Part shown: positions 34,957-46,253 of the stretch, one piece after another
Layout: every line of letters starts with the position of its first letter
Numbering within the stretch: position 1 is the stretch's first letter
From: Colocasia esculenta
Taxonomy: Eukaryota; Streptophyta; Magnoliopsida; Alismatales; Araceae
DNA: 64,000 nucleotides
NCBI GenBank assembly: GCA_014218235.1
Contig: CM024760.1
Location: forward strand, 147,761,245 to 147,825,244
Reading direction: 5' to 3'
Program-made: the position numbers and the translations under genes
The notes under the pieces: generated by a model
What the model saw: the letters and a program-made list of their open reading frames with translations, nothing else
Databases searched by the model: none
What the model was told of the DNA's origin: nothing

Positions 34957-37900
34957 TCATGAGTCAAGCAAGCACAGACCAAGTTCTCTTCTTAAGCATG
35001 AAAATCTTTCATTACACAACGATTTTGTAAAGATATCAACAATTTGTTTTGTTGTTGCAATGAAATGAAATTCAAATGAATTTTTGCTGACTTCATCTCT
35101 TAAAAAAAAGATGTTTGATGTCTATGTGCTTAGTCCTAGAGTGCTGAATTAGAATTTTGGCCAAATTTTTTGCACTAGTGTTATCACACATAATTGGGAC
35201 ACATCCAAGATTTACTTGGTAGTCTTGAAGTTGATGTTTAATCCATAACACTTGGGTGCCACAACTCCCTGCAGTAACATATTCTGCCTCTGTAGTAGAG
35301 AGAGCAACCGAGTGTTATTTCTTGGAAGCCCAAGAGACTAAACACCCTCCAAAAAATTGGCAATGACCACTAGTGCTCTTTCTGTCCAATTTGCAACCAG
35401 CATAATCTGCATCTGAATAAGATATCAAGTTATATTCACTAGATGCAGGATACCACAATCCCAGTTCCTGAGTTCCTACAAGATATCTGAAAATTCTTTT
35501 TGCAGCACTCATGTGGGATTCTCTAGGATTAGCCTGAAATCTAGCACACATACACACAGAGAATTGTATATCAGGTCTGGATGCTGTCAAATAAAGCAAG
35601 GATCTGATCATACCTCTGTAGGTCTTTAGATCTACCAAGTTACCGTTCAAATCAGCATCCAAACTCACAATTGTGCTCATTGGTGTTGCCATGACTTTGG
35701 TATTCTCCATTATGTATTTCTTCAGCAGATCTTGTATGTACTTAGACTGATTGATGAAGGTCCCTTCCTTTGTTTGAACAACCTGCAATCCAAGGAAAAA
35801 TTTTAGTTCTCCCATTAGGCTCATTTCAAATTCACTAGTCATCAATTCAGAAAATTCCTTACACAGTGAGGATTTTGTTGATCCAAATATAATGTCATCA
35901 ACATAAATTTGGACCACCAAAATATCCTTTCCTTGCACTTTTTTGAAAAGGGTTTGATCTACCTTACCTCTTGAGCACCCTTTACCAATAAGGAATGAGC
36001 TCAGCCGATCATACCAAGCCGTGGGAGCTTACTTTAAACCATAAAGAGCTTTGTCAAGCTTAAAAACATGGTTTGGAAATTCAGTGCATTCAAATCCAGG
36101 GGGTTGTTCAACATAAACTTCCTCTTTTATTAAGTCATTCAAGAAGGCACTCTTAACATCCATTTTTTGAAGTTTGATACAGTGAGCACATTCAAATGAA
36201 AGTAAAATTCTAATTGCTTCAAGCCTAGCTGCTGGAGCAAAAGATTCTTTAAAGTCAATTCCAAATTCTTGATTATAACCTTTTACTACAAGCCTAGCTT
36301 TATTTTTGACTATTTTGCCTTCTTCACTTGTTTTATTTCTAAACACCCATTTAGTTCCAATGACACTTTGAGAAGAAGGCCTTGGAATCAAATGCCAAAC
36401 TTTATTTCTTTCAAACTGATTCAATTCTTCTTTCATGGCATTAATCAAGAAGGCATCTTCAATGTTTTTAGGTTCAATTTGTGAAACAAGTGCCATTTGA
36501 TCAAGTCCAGAAATAGTTTTAAAATGAGATCTAGTCCTAGGTGGGTCAAGTAGATTACCAATGATACTTTCCTGAGGATGATCTCTTAACATTCTGATGT
36601 TTAGTTGATCTCTCTTCTCATTTGCATCTGCTGTCACTTGCCCATTGCTATCATCTGGTAATTTACCTACTGTAGATTCCTTTCCTTCCAGGTCTTTTGC
36701 TTCTTCTTTTACCAGAAAATCTCCATCTTCTTTTTCCCTGCACAAACCAGCATTAAGTTCATCAAATGTAATATGAGGGGATTAATCAACAATTTGATCT
36801 TTCACATTAAAAATTCTATGTGCTCTTGAATGGTCAAAGTAACCAAGAAAGATCCTCAATTCACTTTTAGGTTCAAATTTATCCAAATCACTTTTATTGT
36901 TATTCAAGATGAGACATTTTGCACCAAACACTTTAAAATGAGCAATGGAAGGTTTCTTACCTTTCAACAGTTCATAAGGAGTCTTTTTGCTAAGAGGCCT
37001 TACCATTGCACGATTTATAATATTGCAAGAAGTGTTTACTACCTCTGCCCATAATTTTCTAGGTAGTACACTCTCAATCAGCATGGTCCTTGCCATTTCA
37101 ACAAGTGTTTGGTTCCTTCTCTCTACAACTCTGTTCTGTTCAGGCGTCCTGGGTGATGAAAATATGTGGGAAATTCTATCTTCCCTGCAAAGTTTTTCAA
37201 AGTTAGTATTTTCAACCTCACCTCCATGATTAGACATGATTGAAATTATTTTAAATTTTCCTTCCTGAAAAATTTTCTTGTAGAAATCATGAAATTCCAT
37301 GAAGGCATCACTCTTGTGAGCAAGAAAGGAAACCCAAGTAAATCTTGAAAAGTCATCAACAAGAACATATCCAAACCTTTTTCCATTTAGACTGTTTGTT
37401 CTTGTGGGTCCAAACAGATCCATATGAATAAGTTAAAAAGGTCTGGAAGATTGACTTTTAGATCTACTTTTAAAAGATTTTCTTGTTTGTTTACCTTGTG
37501 TGCATGGTTCACAGATTTTATTGAAGGAATTTCAGGTAAGCCTTTCACCATGTTGAATTTAACCAACTTATGTAACATGTTGTAGCTAGCATGACCTAGT
37601 CTACGATGTCATAAACATGCAAGATCATTTTTATTGGTAGTAAGACATAAATTTGGTATTTTCAGGTTCATCCAAGTCAACCATGTAAACATTATTGATT
37701 CTTTTTCCAAAAAACTTTACATAGTTTGAATTCGGTTCAAAGATTGTACAACCAAGAGAATCAAAAATTACCTTATGACCCTTGTCACAGAGTTGGCTTA
37801 TGCTCATAAGGTTGTACACTAATCCTTCCACCAAGAGTACATCATCAATTGAATTTGAAGGATTCTTGCCTACTTTACCTGAACCAACAATCTTACCTTT

Positions 37901-38074
37901 GTTGTTGCCACCGAATGTTACATGACCAGTTTTCTTTTCTGACAATAGACAGAATTTGTCTTTGTCTCTCGTCATATGTCTTGAACAACCACTATCAAGG
38001 TACCACTTGTTGTTCTTGGCTGTAAGACATACCTGCAATGCAATCAAAGAAAAATCTTTGGAACCCAAGTACAT
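34957..38074 (-). pseudogene. C1 pol: protease, integrase, RT, RNase H
   Basis: Minus-strand frame from about 38074: copia protease (WYLDSGCSRHM), GAG-pre-integrase/zinc part (CEPCTQGKQT), integrase core (HMDLFGPTRTNSL, SSPRTPEQNRVVERRNQT), RT (WVFRNKTSEEGKIVKNKARL, DVKSAFLND, catalytic YVDDIIFGS near 35900) and RNase H (YSDADYAGC, STTEAEYVTAGS). Stops break it near 37440-37630, 36780, 36027 and 35312. A run of eight T/A bases near 35105 shifts the frame in the last 50 codons, which otherwise end in a normal RRELGLCLLDS tail with TGA at 34957-34959. The motif in the integrase region that is normally QNGVAERKN reads QNRVVERRN. Confidence 0.92.
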
Positions 38075-40129
38075 TTGGGCCCCTTCACATCACCCAATTT
38101 AAGCACATATGAAAACAAAATTTTCAGAATCCAAGCTTGCCTCTTCACTGTGGGTTTAATGATGTTCCTGATTTCATGTTGTTTTTTAATTTTTTTGTTA
38201 TTTTCAGGAATTTTTGAAACATTATTTCTCTTCATTTTCATGAATTTTCTTTCAAACTTCCCACCAGTGTTTCTTTGATGAAACAAAAAATTATTCTAAT
38301 TGCTAAACCTTTTAGAATATTCAGACAGACTAGATCTAGAAAAACCATAGGAATGCGTCAACACTCTGTAGGGATAGTGTCGACCTGCATGAATCCACCT
38401 AGACATGTTTTGTGGTTTTGTGTAAGTAGGTGTTGACCTACTATGTGTCCACCTGTTTTGTGGTCTGATATGTGAAGGTGTTGACCTATCATGAGTCCAG
38501 CTGAAGATATTATGTGGTCTAGTGTATGAATGTGTTGACCTATCATAAAAATAGTGTCAACCTACCCAATAAGGTGACTTCCAATTTTTGTTTCCTTATG
38601 GCATTGGTTTGATTCCAGCACCTGTCTTATCCTTTTTATTGGACTTTTAAATCTCATATTTTTTTATAGTTTCCCTTTTCTCATTTCTTTGAGTGTTTTT
38701 CCCATTAACTTGTTTTCTCGATGTGGAGGTTTCTGAATTTGTTGAATAAATGAATGTGATGGTTTTCAAACCTATTTCTTTCTTCTTTGAAGGATTAAAG
38801 CCTAACCCTTCTTTGTTAAAGTTTACTTTTGTTCCAAGCAAGGCTTCCAAGTTATTTTTACCACTCACAAATTTCTCCAAGCCTTCTTGTCTTCTAGTCA
38901 CTTCTTTTTGAAGAATTTCAAGTTCCTTCTTCATCTCAGTGTTCACACTTTTTAGTGCATCATATTTTTCAGCAGTAAGAGCTATCCCTTTCATATTTTC
39001 AGTATTCCTGATTTCCAATTCACCATGATAGTTTCTTTTAGAACAGTGATTTCTTGAACCAACTCTTTTTCTTTCTCTTCCACTAAGGTATCACGAGGAA
39101 TATGATTTATTTTTATTTTAAGCACTTTATTTTCTTTTTTAACCTCATCATATTGATCTAGCAGTTGAAAGTACACATGCTCCCAATCACTGAAGGAGAA
39201 ATCTTTGAATGGAGAGTTTACCTCTTCTTCATCTCCTTCTTCTCCTTTTGCCATCAGATAGATTTTTGTTTGTGATTCCTCAGCCTCTGAGCTCTCTTTA
39301 TCATCATCATCTTCTTCCTCACTCCATGTCCCAACCATAGCCTTTTGTTTATTTTTCGTCCATCTGGGTTGAGCTTTCTTCAAAGCTTCAGGACATTCAG
39401 ATTTTACATGTCCTGGTTTCCTGCAATTGTAACAAACCACTCTGTCATATCTTTTATTCATTTTCTATTTGGGCTTTGAGAAACTATTTACCTGTGATTT
39501 CTTTTTCAGAAATCCCTTACCTTCTTTCCTCAAGAATTTTCTGAATTTTCTCGTGATGAGGACAAACTCACCTGAATCATCTTCAATGGTAGATGACTCA
39601 CTTTCTTCTATAGCTTCTTTGATACTGGGACTTACCTTGAGAGCAAGTGGCTTTTTCTTCTTAACATCTTCTTCAGCTCTCTTCAATCCCAACTCATAAG
39701 TTATCAATGATCCGATTAGTTCATCAACAGAAGTGGTAGACAAATTTCTCGATTCTTTAACTATTGTAAATTTAGTGTGCCCAATAGGAGTTAAAGATCT
39801 AAGGATTTTTCTGAAAAGTTCTTGTTATGTATAAGTCTTCCCTAGATTCTTTAAACCATTAGTTAATAGAGTTAATCTACCATACATTTCAGAAATCGTT
39901 TCATTATGCTTCATTTTGAAAGCTTCCTATTCAGAAACTAGCATATTAGCTTTTGTTTCTTTTACCTCTGACATACCTTCATAAATCACCATTAGGCGAT
40001 TCTCGATCTCCTTTGCACTTGCACATGATGATACCCTTGAAAACGTTGTGGGATGGAGTGAACACTGTATGCTATTCATCGCACTCCAGTTAGCATTCGA
40101 CTTCTTTATCTTTTCTTGAGTCCACTTCT
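38075..40129 (-). pseudogene. C1 gag, C-terminal part with CCHC knuckle
   Basis: The minus strand continues the gag split by C2. It reads through a UBN2-type Gag region (IYEGMSEVKETKANML, SVDELIGSLITYEL), a Lys-rich linker, the zinc knuckle CYNCRKPGHVKSEC (39430-39390), an acidic Glu/Asp stretch, and a heptad-rich coiled-coil segment (KKELEILQKEVTRRQEGLEK). Frame changes occur near 39020 and before 38074, with stops such as that near 39462. At 38350-38570 imperfect repeats contain the same TGTTGACCTA/TGTCGACCT word as the LTR. GPKCTWVPK near 38090 is the usual gag tail just before the protease. Confidence 0.88.
40125..40129. repeat. Target site duplication CTTCT of C2, left copy
   Basis: CTTCT directly precedes the C2 LTR and is repeated at 53869-53873. 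The two C1 gag halves join in frame across one copy. Confidence 0.97.
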
Positions 40130-42310
40130 TGTTGCCCAGCTAGCAAGCCCAGGGGGTGAATGGGATTCTTAAAATTATTGAGAACCTAAAATTTGTTCAC
40201 AAAACACACTTCGATAGATGTTAGTGTTAGTAAAGATAAATAGCAAACACACAAAGGCAATCACACTACACAAGGATTTATCCTAGTTCGGATCTCCTCT
40301 CCTTAGGAGTCCTATGTCCAATCCATAAGCAATATCTCAAGATTTCACTACCTAAGGGTACAATTCCCCTTATGGACCCTTACACACCCATCTGCAGTTG
40401 GTCTTCTCTTCACAACCTGAAGAGGAATTACAACACCCTGGATACCACCAGGTCTTCCTTCTACGTGAAGGGAACACACACCCTAGAACCCCAAGTCTTC
40501 CTTCAACACGAAGGGAAAGATCACAGGAATGAGGAAATGAAAACAAGCCCCTAGATCAAGCTTATACAATGCTAGATCTGAAGCTAAGACTGAGAAAGAA
40601 AGGATCTGCAGAATTGATCTCTCTCGGTACAAGAGGCTCTCTCAAGGATCTTCACTAATCTCAGAGAGCAAAAGCTAGAACAGATGTGAGTGAAAAGCTT
40701 GGCTCTTTAGTTTTCTCACAGAAGACTTGAAAATTTGTTGAAAGCGTTGTCTCCCCATTCAAGGTGTCTTCTTCTAGAGCTTCAGTCTTCTTTATATATC
40801 TTCTATTTGAAATTTGAACGTTGAAGTGCCTGTTGTCTCTAAGCTTTTGTTTACGTTAGACTGCATGTCACTGTAGAGCAGTCTTTAGCTTTCCATGCAC
40901 GCAACAGGAGAAAGGATCTTCTCTGATATCCGTTATCTTCCATGTTGTCCAACGTTGTATTGAGGTGCGCTGTCAGAGACCTGCACGCATTAAATGCTAA
41001 AACAATAGACAGCTAGGCTGTCTCTTGTTGTCAGTCAACGTTAGATTGATTTTATATCAAAAAGGAAGTTCCATTCTGTTCTTCTAAAAAGATGTTTGCA
41101 GTGTAAGCATGGAAATAGAAGATATCGTTTTGCATGTACTGCAGTGATACGTTCAGTCATAATAAATGCATGGTTGTCAGAAATATATACGTGAAGACTT
41201 TGACTTTTCAACAAACTCAGAAATGAGTTCAAATATCAAATCATTATATTCCATGAAATCATTACATGCATGACTTATGAAATCGGTATGCAAATGAGTT
41301 GATATTCATGTAAATCGTTGTGAACTTATAAACAAACCGATGCACATACAAATCGTTATAACTCTATAATCAAATCGTTATGAGTAAGTTGTCAGAGACA
41401 AAACGATGTGAGCAAATCGTTGTTTGCTATATCGAATCGTTACGGCGACTGAGTCGTTATGTAACTAAGCAAATCGTTATAGTGACAGAGTCATTGTGTA
41501 ACTTATCGAATCATTACAAGGATCAAATCGTTATGACGGTATAGGCAAATCGTTGTTTCACTTGAGAAATCGATGTGAGAGCGAATCGTTGTTCTCACTT
41601 AAGAAATTGTTGTGAGAGCAAATCATTGTTCTCACTTAAGAAATCGATGTGAAAGCAAATCGTTGTTCTCACTTAAGAAATCGTTGTGAGAGCAAATCGT
41701 TGTTCTCACTTAAGAAATCGATGTGAGAGCAAATCATTGTTCTCACTTAAGAAATCGATGTTCTCACTTAAGAAATCGATGAGAGAGCAAATCGTTATGA
41801 ACCAAGTCGTTATTCTTTCTTAGCAAATTGTTGTGAGATCGATGCGATCACTTAGCGAATCGTTATGGAAGCAAATCATTATGCTTTCTTAGTGAATCGT
41901 TGTGAGATCGATGCGATCACTTAGCGAATCGTTTTGCTTTCTCGAAATCGACAATACACTTATGAAATCGTTATGATACCCAAAACGATAGAACATATAG
42001 CGAATCCTTATGTGTATGAAATCGTTATGATAGTGAGGAAATTGTTATGAATCTATTGAAATCATTATGATACAAGAGGAAGTCGTTACAACATTCAGAA
42101 AATCTATGTGTACTTAGAGAAATTTCATGCTTTGAACTTACATTGCTACAGAGTAAATGATACTTACCCATTTAGCTTGATATTTCTTGTTTCATTTCCT
42201 GTACTCAAATCTCATAGAAAATATGTTAGATTAAACTTTATTATAGTTTTGTTAATCACCAAAATAAATATGTAATTAATTTAAATTACATGGGGATAAA
42301 CTGATCATCA
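40130..42310 (-). repeat. 3' LTR of C2
   Basis: It starts TGTTGCCCAGCTAGC and ends AACTGATCATCA (2181 bp). It includes a long array of AAATCGTTGTGAGAGC-type repeats (41200-42070) and is about 100 bp shorter than its partner through repeat-number differences. Confidence 0.95.
41540..41990. repeat. Tandem array of ATCGTT-containing units (3' LTR of C2)
   Basis: Units of about 37 bases alternate AAATCGTTGTGAGAGC with AAATCGTTGTTCTCACTTAAG, then change to GAGATCGATGCGATCACTTA units. Flanking single AAATCGTTATG words extend the array to about 41200 and 42070. The equivalent array in the other LTR is at 53030-53520 with a different copy number. Confidence 0.9.
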
Positions 42311-42324
42311 ATCTCCCCCTTTTT
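42311..42324 (-). other. Polypurine tract of C2, with a second copy at 42421-42433
   Basis: The minus strand reads CACCAAAAAGGGGGAGAT before the LTR. A near copy, TGACAAAAAGGGGGAGA, lies about 110 bases upstream, just after the stop of the post-pol ORF. Repeated PPTs are a reported habit of Sireviruses. Confidence 0.88.
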
Positions 42325-42437
42325 GGTGATGACAAAACTTAACAATAAGCATAGATGATCTGAAATGAATTTAAACGAAATTGCGGAAATATAAGAGATA
42401 TATTTCAGAAGTACTATATTTCTCCCCCTTTTTGTCA

Positions 42438-43694
42438 TTAAGAAAAAAGATACCACAAGGTGATAAAGACAGAGAGAAAAGATAGTGAGAAAACAAGAGA
42501 GATATATTTAGTTGTCCTGAGGAGGTACATCAATGTAGAAAGCAGGAGACAAGAGAGAGGCATGTTGACGAATAATTGGCAAGGCCTATCGTTCGTGCTC
42601 CTCAAAATAAGCCTGAAAAGCCCCAGAAGATATGGAGTAAGATGGTCCCATGTCAGGTAACATCCTTTGAATATGAAGCTGCACTGAGTACGTAGAAAAC
42701 TTCCATATTCATCGGTGCCAAGTGAAAGTTTGTAGGTACTGAATGAACCAAAGCTTGAGAACCGAAGAAATTGATTGATCTTGATAGGATAGTATAACTT
42801 ATGCTGCAGAAGATCTTTCTTCAAGACCAAGAACAGCTTGTATCGCTCGACCCACTGAAGATAAGGGTCCTGAACTAAATTGATAGAATTCAGGTCCAAG
42901 AAGGCTTCAGCTGTGAGAGTAGGCTTACCGGCCTTAAACAGGGAGCTATTCAAGGCTTCCAATTGAAGAGCTGACTGGTTGTAGTGCTTTTCCCAGTCCG
43001 TGGGAGAAAGCCTTTCACATTCTAATAGAAGAGGAGCAAGGACTTCAGAGGAAATATGGCCTAGGTGAAATTCTCTGAAGACAAACCTTTGGAAGGAGGG
43101 AAGTCGACCCTGTTGAGCTGATATCCTTCCCATGACTCGAGTGAATCTCTCAAAAATGACAGAACCAACTGAAGAGTCCATGACCAAGGAGCGCAGCTTA
43201 TGAAGAAACATAGAGTCTATAATTTTCAAGGTGGCGAAATCCACTTTGAAAGAGCAGTTGACTGGATTTTCAGTTTTTAATGAAGCAACGGCTCCCTGGA
43301 ACTGTCCCAACTGAACTTCAGGTAACTTGTGAAGATACCGATAATCATTGAATAATTGGAAGTATCTGATGAGCTTCACTTCCTTTGAAATAAGAGGTTC
43401 CCAGAGGGATTTATGATGAACGACAAACCACTCAGAGAGAGTGCGTGGAGAGTCCCTGGGTGGAAACCTATCTGACTTTGCAAGAAGATATTTCCTATAG
43501 AGAGCCGAGTGCCCTTTAGCCCATTGATCTTCAGATTTGCATTCAGCCATTTTGAAGATTTTGGATTGATCAGCTTTTGAGAAGTGGTTGTAGGGAAGGA
43601 CAACATTGAGATGATCGGTGAGATTTAGAAAAGGAACAGTAAAAATGGTGGCAAGAATACATTTTTGGAGATATTCTCGATAGAGTGGTTTCCT
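42438..43694 (-). CDS. C2 post-pol ORF, open 3' module of unknown function
   Basis: 418 codons are open on the minus strand, between TGA 43695-43697 and TAA 42438-42440. The first good ATG is at 43550 (MAECKSEDQWAKGH), which would give 370 aa. I do not recognise the family. The first 270 or so residues are soluble-looking, with many Leu, Phe and Lys, and patterns such as SEWFVVHHKSLWEPLISKEV and LGQFQGAVASLKTENPVNCS. The last 90 residues become hydrophobic (LVFSLSFLSVFITLWYLF), but another frame from about 42715 reads a more protein-like hydrophilic tail (SSGAFQAYFEEHER then FYIDVPPQDN before a stop), so the hydrophobic tail may be a frameshift product. It is in the same frame as the upstream post-pol ORF and may be its C-terminal part. 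C1 has no counterpart. Confidence 0.6.
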   Translation of the reverse strand, partial: RKPLYREYLQKCILATIFTVPFLNLTDHLNVVLPYNHFSKADQSKIFKMAECKSEDQWAKGHSALYRKYLLAKSDRFPPRDSPRTLSEWFVVHHKSLWEPLISKEVKLIRYFQLFNDYRYLHKLPEVQLGQFQGAVASLKTENPVNCSFKVDFATLKIIDSMFLHKLRSLVMDSSVGSVIFERFTRVMGRISAQQGRLPSFQRFVFREFHLGHISSEVLAPLLLECERLSPTDWEKHYNQSALQLEALNSSLFKAGKPTLTAEAFLDLNSINLVQDPYLQWVERYKLFLVLKKDLLQHKLYYPIKINQFLRFSSFGSFSTYKLSLGTDEYGSFLRTQCSFIFKGCYLTWDHLTPYLLGLFRLILRSTNDRPCQLFVNMPLSCLLLSTLMYLLRTTKYISLVFSLSFLSVFITLWYLFS

Positions 43695-46253
43695 TCAATT
43701 TTTTATAGTGAGGGAAAATCAAAGAGGAGGAAATTTAGGTTCGGTGGGGAGAGAAAGAGTAGTGGAGAGTTTCCTCTTTTTAGAGACATGACTAGAAGAG
43801 TCAGTCCTGTGGACATGAGAGGCAACTTCAAGAACTGAATGGATGGTGGTGATTTCCAACTCATCCTCAAATTTTTCTAGAAATGGACTTTCGAGTTGAG
43901 CACCTTCAGGAATAAAGGTGACAAAGGAAGGAGTAGTAGGAGGATGGAGAAATGATTGATGGGTAGAAGAAGGTGTGATGGATGGTCCATCTAAAGAAGG
44001 ACCAGAGGAAGATGAGGCTCCAGTTGATGATGAGGCTGGAGGGTCTTCAGGAACAGGAGGAGGAGGTGGAATGGATGTAGAGGTGGCAGGAGAAGGAGAG
44101 GATTGAGTTTGAAAAGGAGTTGGGGAAGAGATAGTGCGAGGCATAGGTTGTTTGAAGGTGATGGGTGCTGGAGGTGTTGTGGATGAAGAAGGTGGTGAAG
44201 GAGGGGCTGGTGTTGCAAGAGATGAAGACTCAGGGGCTTCGGGAGTAGCTGCAAGCTCTTCTACTCTTGGATTCATACCCTCAGAAATCATTGGCCCTGG
44301 TGGCCCAGCCACAACCTCAGGTGGCCCTGGTGGCCCAGACTTCACGGCTTCAGCAACAAGTGCTTCCTTCTCAACAGTTTGAGGCCTGGATGGCTCTGCA
44401 TTTTCTTCTGCTGGCCTTGGCCCTGCATTTTCTTCTGCCGGACTTGGTCCTGATGGCCCTGTATTTTCTTCTGCTGGCCTTGGCCCTGATGGCCCAGAAC
44501 TGCTAACTGGTTCAGCAAGAGAGTGAGCTGGAGGGGCAGAGGTGGATTGCACCCTCAAAGAGATAAGCTTCTTGACACTGTCAAACTCACATTTCATCCA
44601 TCTGCATAATTTCTTGAACATTTTAAAATCATCTCTCAAGTTATGTACCTCAATGGACAAGGCTCCAATCTCGTTTGCTGCTGAGGTCTAGCTGATAAGG
44701 ATAGACTAAATATCAGACTGCAGAGATGTGAGAGTCTTACCTTGCTCATTCAGCCTTTTAATAATGGGCTTCAACTGAATCTTCAGCTGCTTCTCCTTGG
44801 GCTTCCTATGTGCTACTCTTTTCCTTTTGTTATGTGCCCTTGCAATAGGCTCCTCAAATTCAACATGCTCTTCATTATTCATAGGGACACTTTCAGTGTG
44901 CTCCCCCTGAGGAGCTGCCTCCTCATCAACAGATTGCTCCCCCTCAATAGGAGCATCTTCCACTGTTACACTTTCATGAGCAACTACTTGCTCCCCCTAA
45001 CTGGGAGCTTCCTCCATCACTATTTCTGCAGTGTGGCTTGATGCCACAGCTTCTGCTACTTGATCATTACTAATTACGGGCTCCTCTAGAGTGCTATGGA
45101 TGGAGTCCAGTACATCCCTGAGTACTGAGGCTACTCGGGAAGAAGGAGGAACAACTTCTGAACATTGCCCAACGGGCTCAATCTACTCAGGCAAGAGATC
45201 CTCAATTCTGCTGGCTACTGCATTGACCAGAACATCTGTTGTTGCTGCTTCTGGTACCTCCGGAACTGATGGAATATGTTCCTGCTATTCTAGAATACTT
45301 GGTACTGCTACTCTAGCTTCCTCTGTTGGTACTGCTGCTACTGATTCCTCTTGAATCATTGGGACTGTTGCTGCTACAGCTGCTTCTCCTACTTCTTCCT
45401 GGACTTCTTGGGCTTCGCCAATAATGGCCTCACCCTTAGCCATAGAAGTCTTTGTCCATACACCATTTACAATTGAAAACCCTCTCTTCCTTAAGTTTCT
45501 GCTGCGGATTGACTGCCCCATTTTCTCTACAACTGCTCCAGACAGATTAATGCCAAAATGTTAAAAGATCTTGGTAAGGAGATGGGCATAAGGCAGGGAC
45601 ACATTTAATTTGCTCTTCGTGTCCCAAATCTGAGCATGGGAAAACCTCATTCGCTCCAAGATAACCTCGGCGATGTTTATCTCCTGGTTTTGCATGGCAC
45701 AGAACAACATGTCTGAATCTGCTTTGGTGCAGGTTGAGAAGGTAGCACTCCTCGGAACCAAGATTTGACAAACAATAAAATGCAGTAAGCGATTGAACCC
45801 ATTCATCTGGTTAATATCCAACTTTCCATCCTTCAGCTTGAACTCGGGACCAATAATACCTAGCCCCTTTGCCTGGGTGTCGATAGTGTGTACCCTACTG
45901 TGACCGGTGGTGCAAACTCCAAATAAGGACTTCAAAAGATCATAAGTGATTCTTATTGGGGTTCCTTTAACAGACGAAGTCAAGGATCCATCCTCCTCCG
46001 TCCTCAAACAAACGAAGAAAGCCTTCACCAAATCTGGATAGCTTACCTCAGAGAAAGTTGTGATTTCTGTCCATTTCATCCTATCCATGGCTGCCACGAT
46101 GCTGTGCATCCCATATTTTTCCAAATTTGCAATATCCACAGCTTTATTTCCACAGAGCTTCGTCTTCACAGAGGTAAATCTTTCCTACTGCTCTGCTGAT
46201 AGGAACTCAGTTCCGTAGCCCCCGATACTCCTGGAAACACCAGAAGAGGCCAT
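43695..46253 (-). pseudogene. C2 post-pol ORF, 5' part: plant transposon protein domain, proline-rich region
   Basis: One minus-strand frame from ATG 46253 (MASSGVSRSIGGYG) to the TGA at 43695. It shows a domain like that in C1 (MKWTEITTFSEVSYPDLVKA, then SSVKGTPIRITYDLLKSLFG), an Ala/Val/Glu-rich low-complexity part, a basic segment (AHNKRKRVAHRKPKEKQLK) with heptads, and a Pro/Ser-rich stretch with repeated GPRPAEEN units (44390-44520). In-frame stops are at 46185, 45561, 45285, 45183, 44997, 44706, 44688, 43719 and 43695, six of them TAG. With the open 3' module the reading frame spans about 1,270 codons without a frameshift, apart from the possible one near its end. Its role is unknown. 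Such ORFs are called envelope-like in Sireviruses, without proof of that function. Confidence 0.78.

Noticed and set aside
30878..38278. Plus-strand ORFs of 60-80 codons opposite C1 pol and the post-pol ORF
   Set aside because: They are mirror frames of the minus-strand coding regions and lack domains or codon patterns of their own.
41540..41990. CRISPR-like look of regularly spaced repeats
   Set aside because: Units are contiguous tandem repeats without unique spacers, in a plant LTR, and are duplicated in the partner LTR.
42438..42560. Transmembrane anchor supporting an envelope protein
   Set aside because: The hydrophobic stretch is better explained by a frame change. The alternative frame is hydrophilic and protein-like, and no signal peptide is seen.
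44134..44506. Gly- and Leu-rich plus-strand ORFs opposite the proline-rich part of the C2 post-pol ORF
   Set aside because: Their composition is the complement of Pro/Ser codons on the minus strand, so they are shadows.
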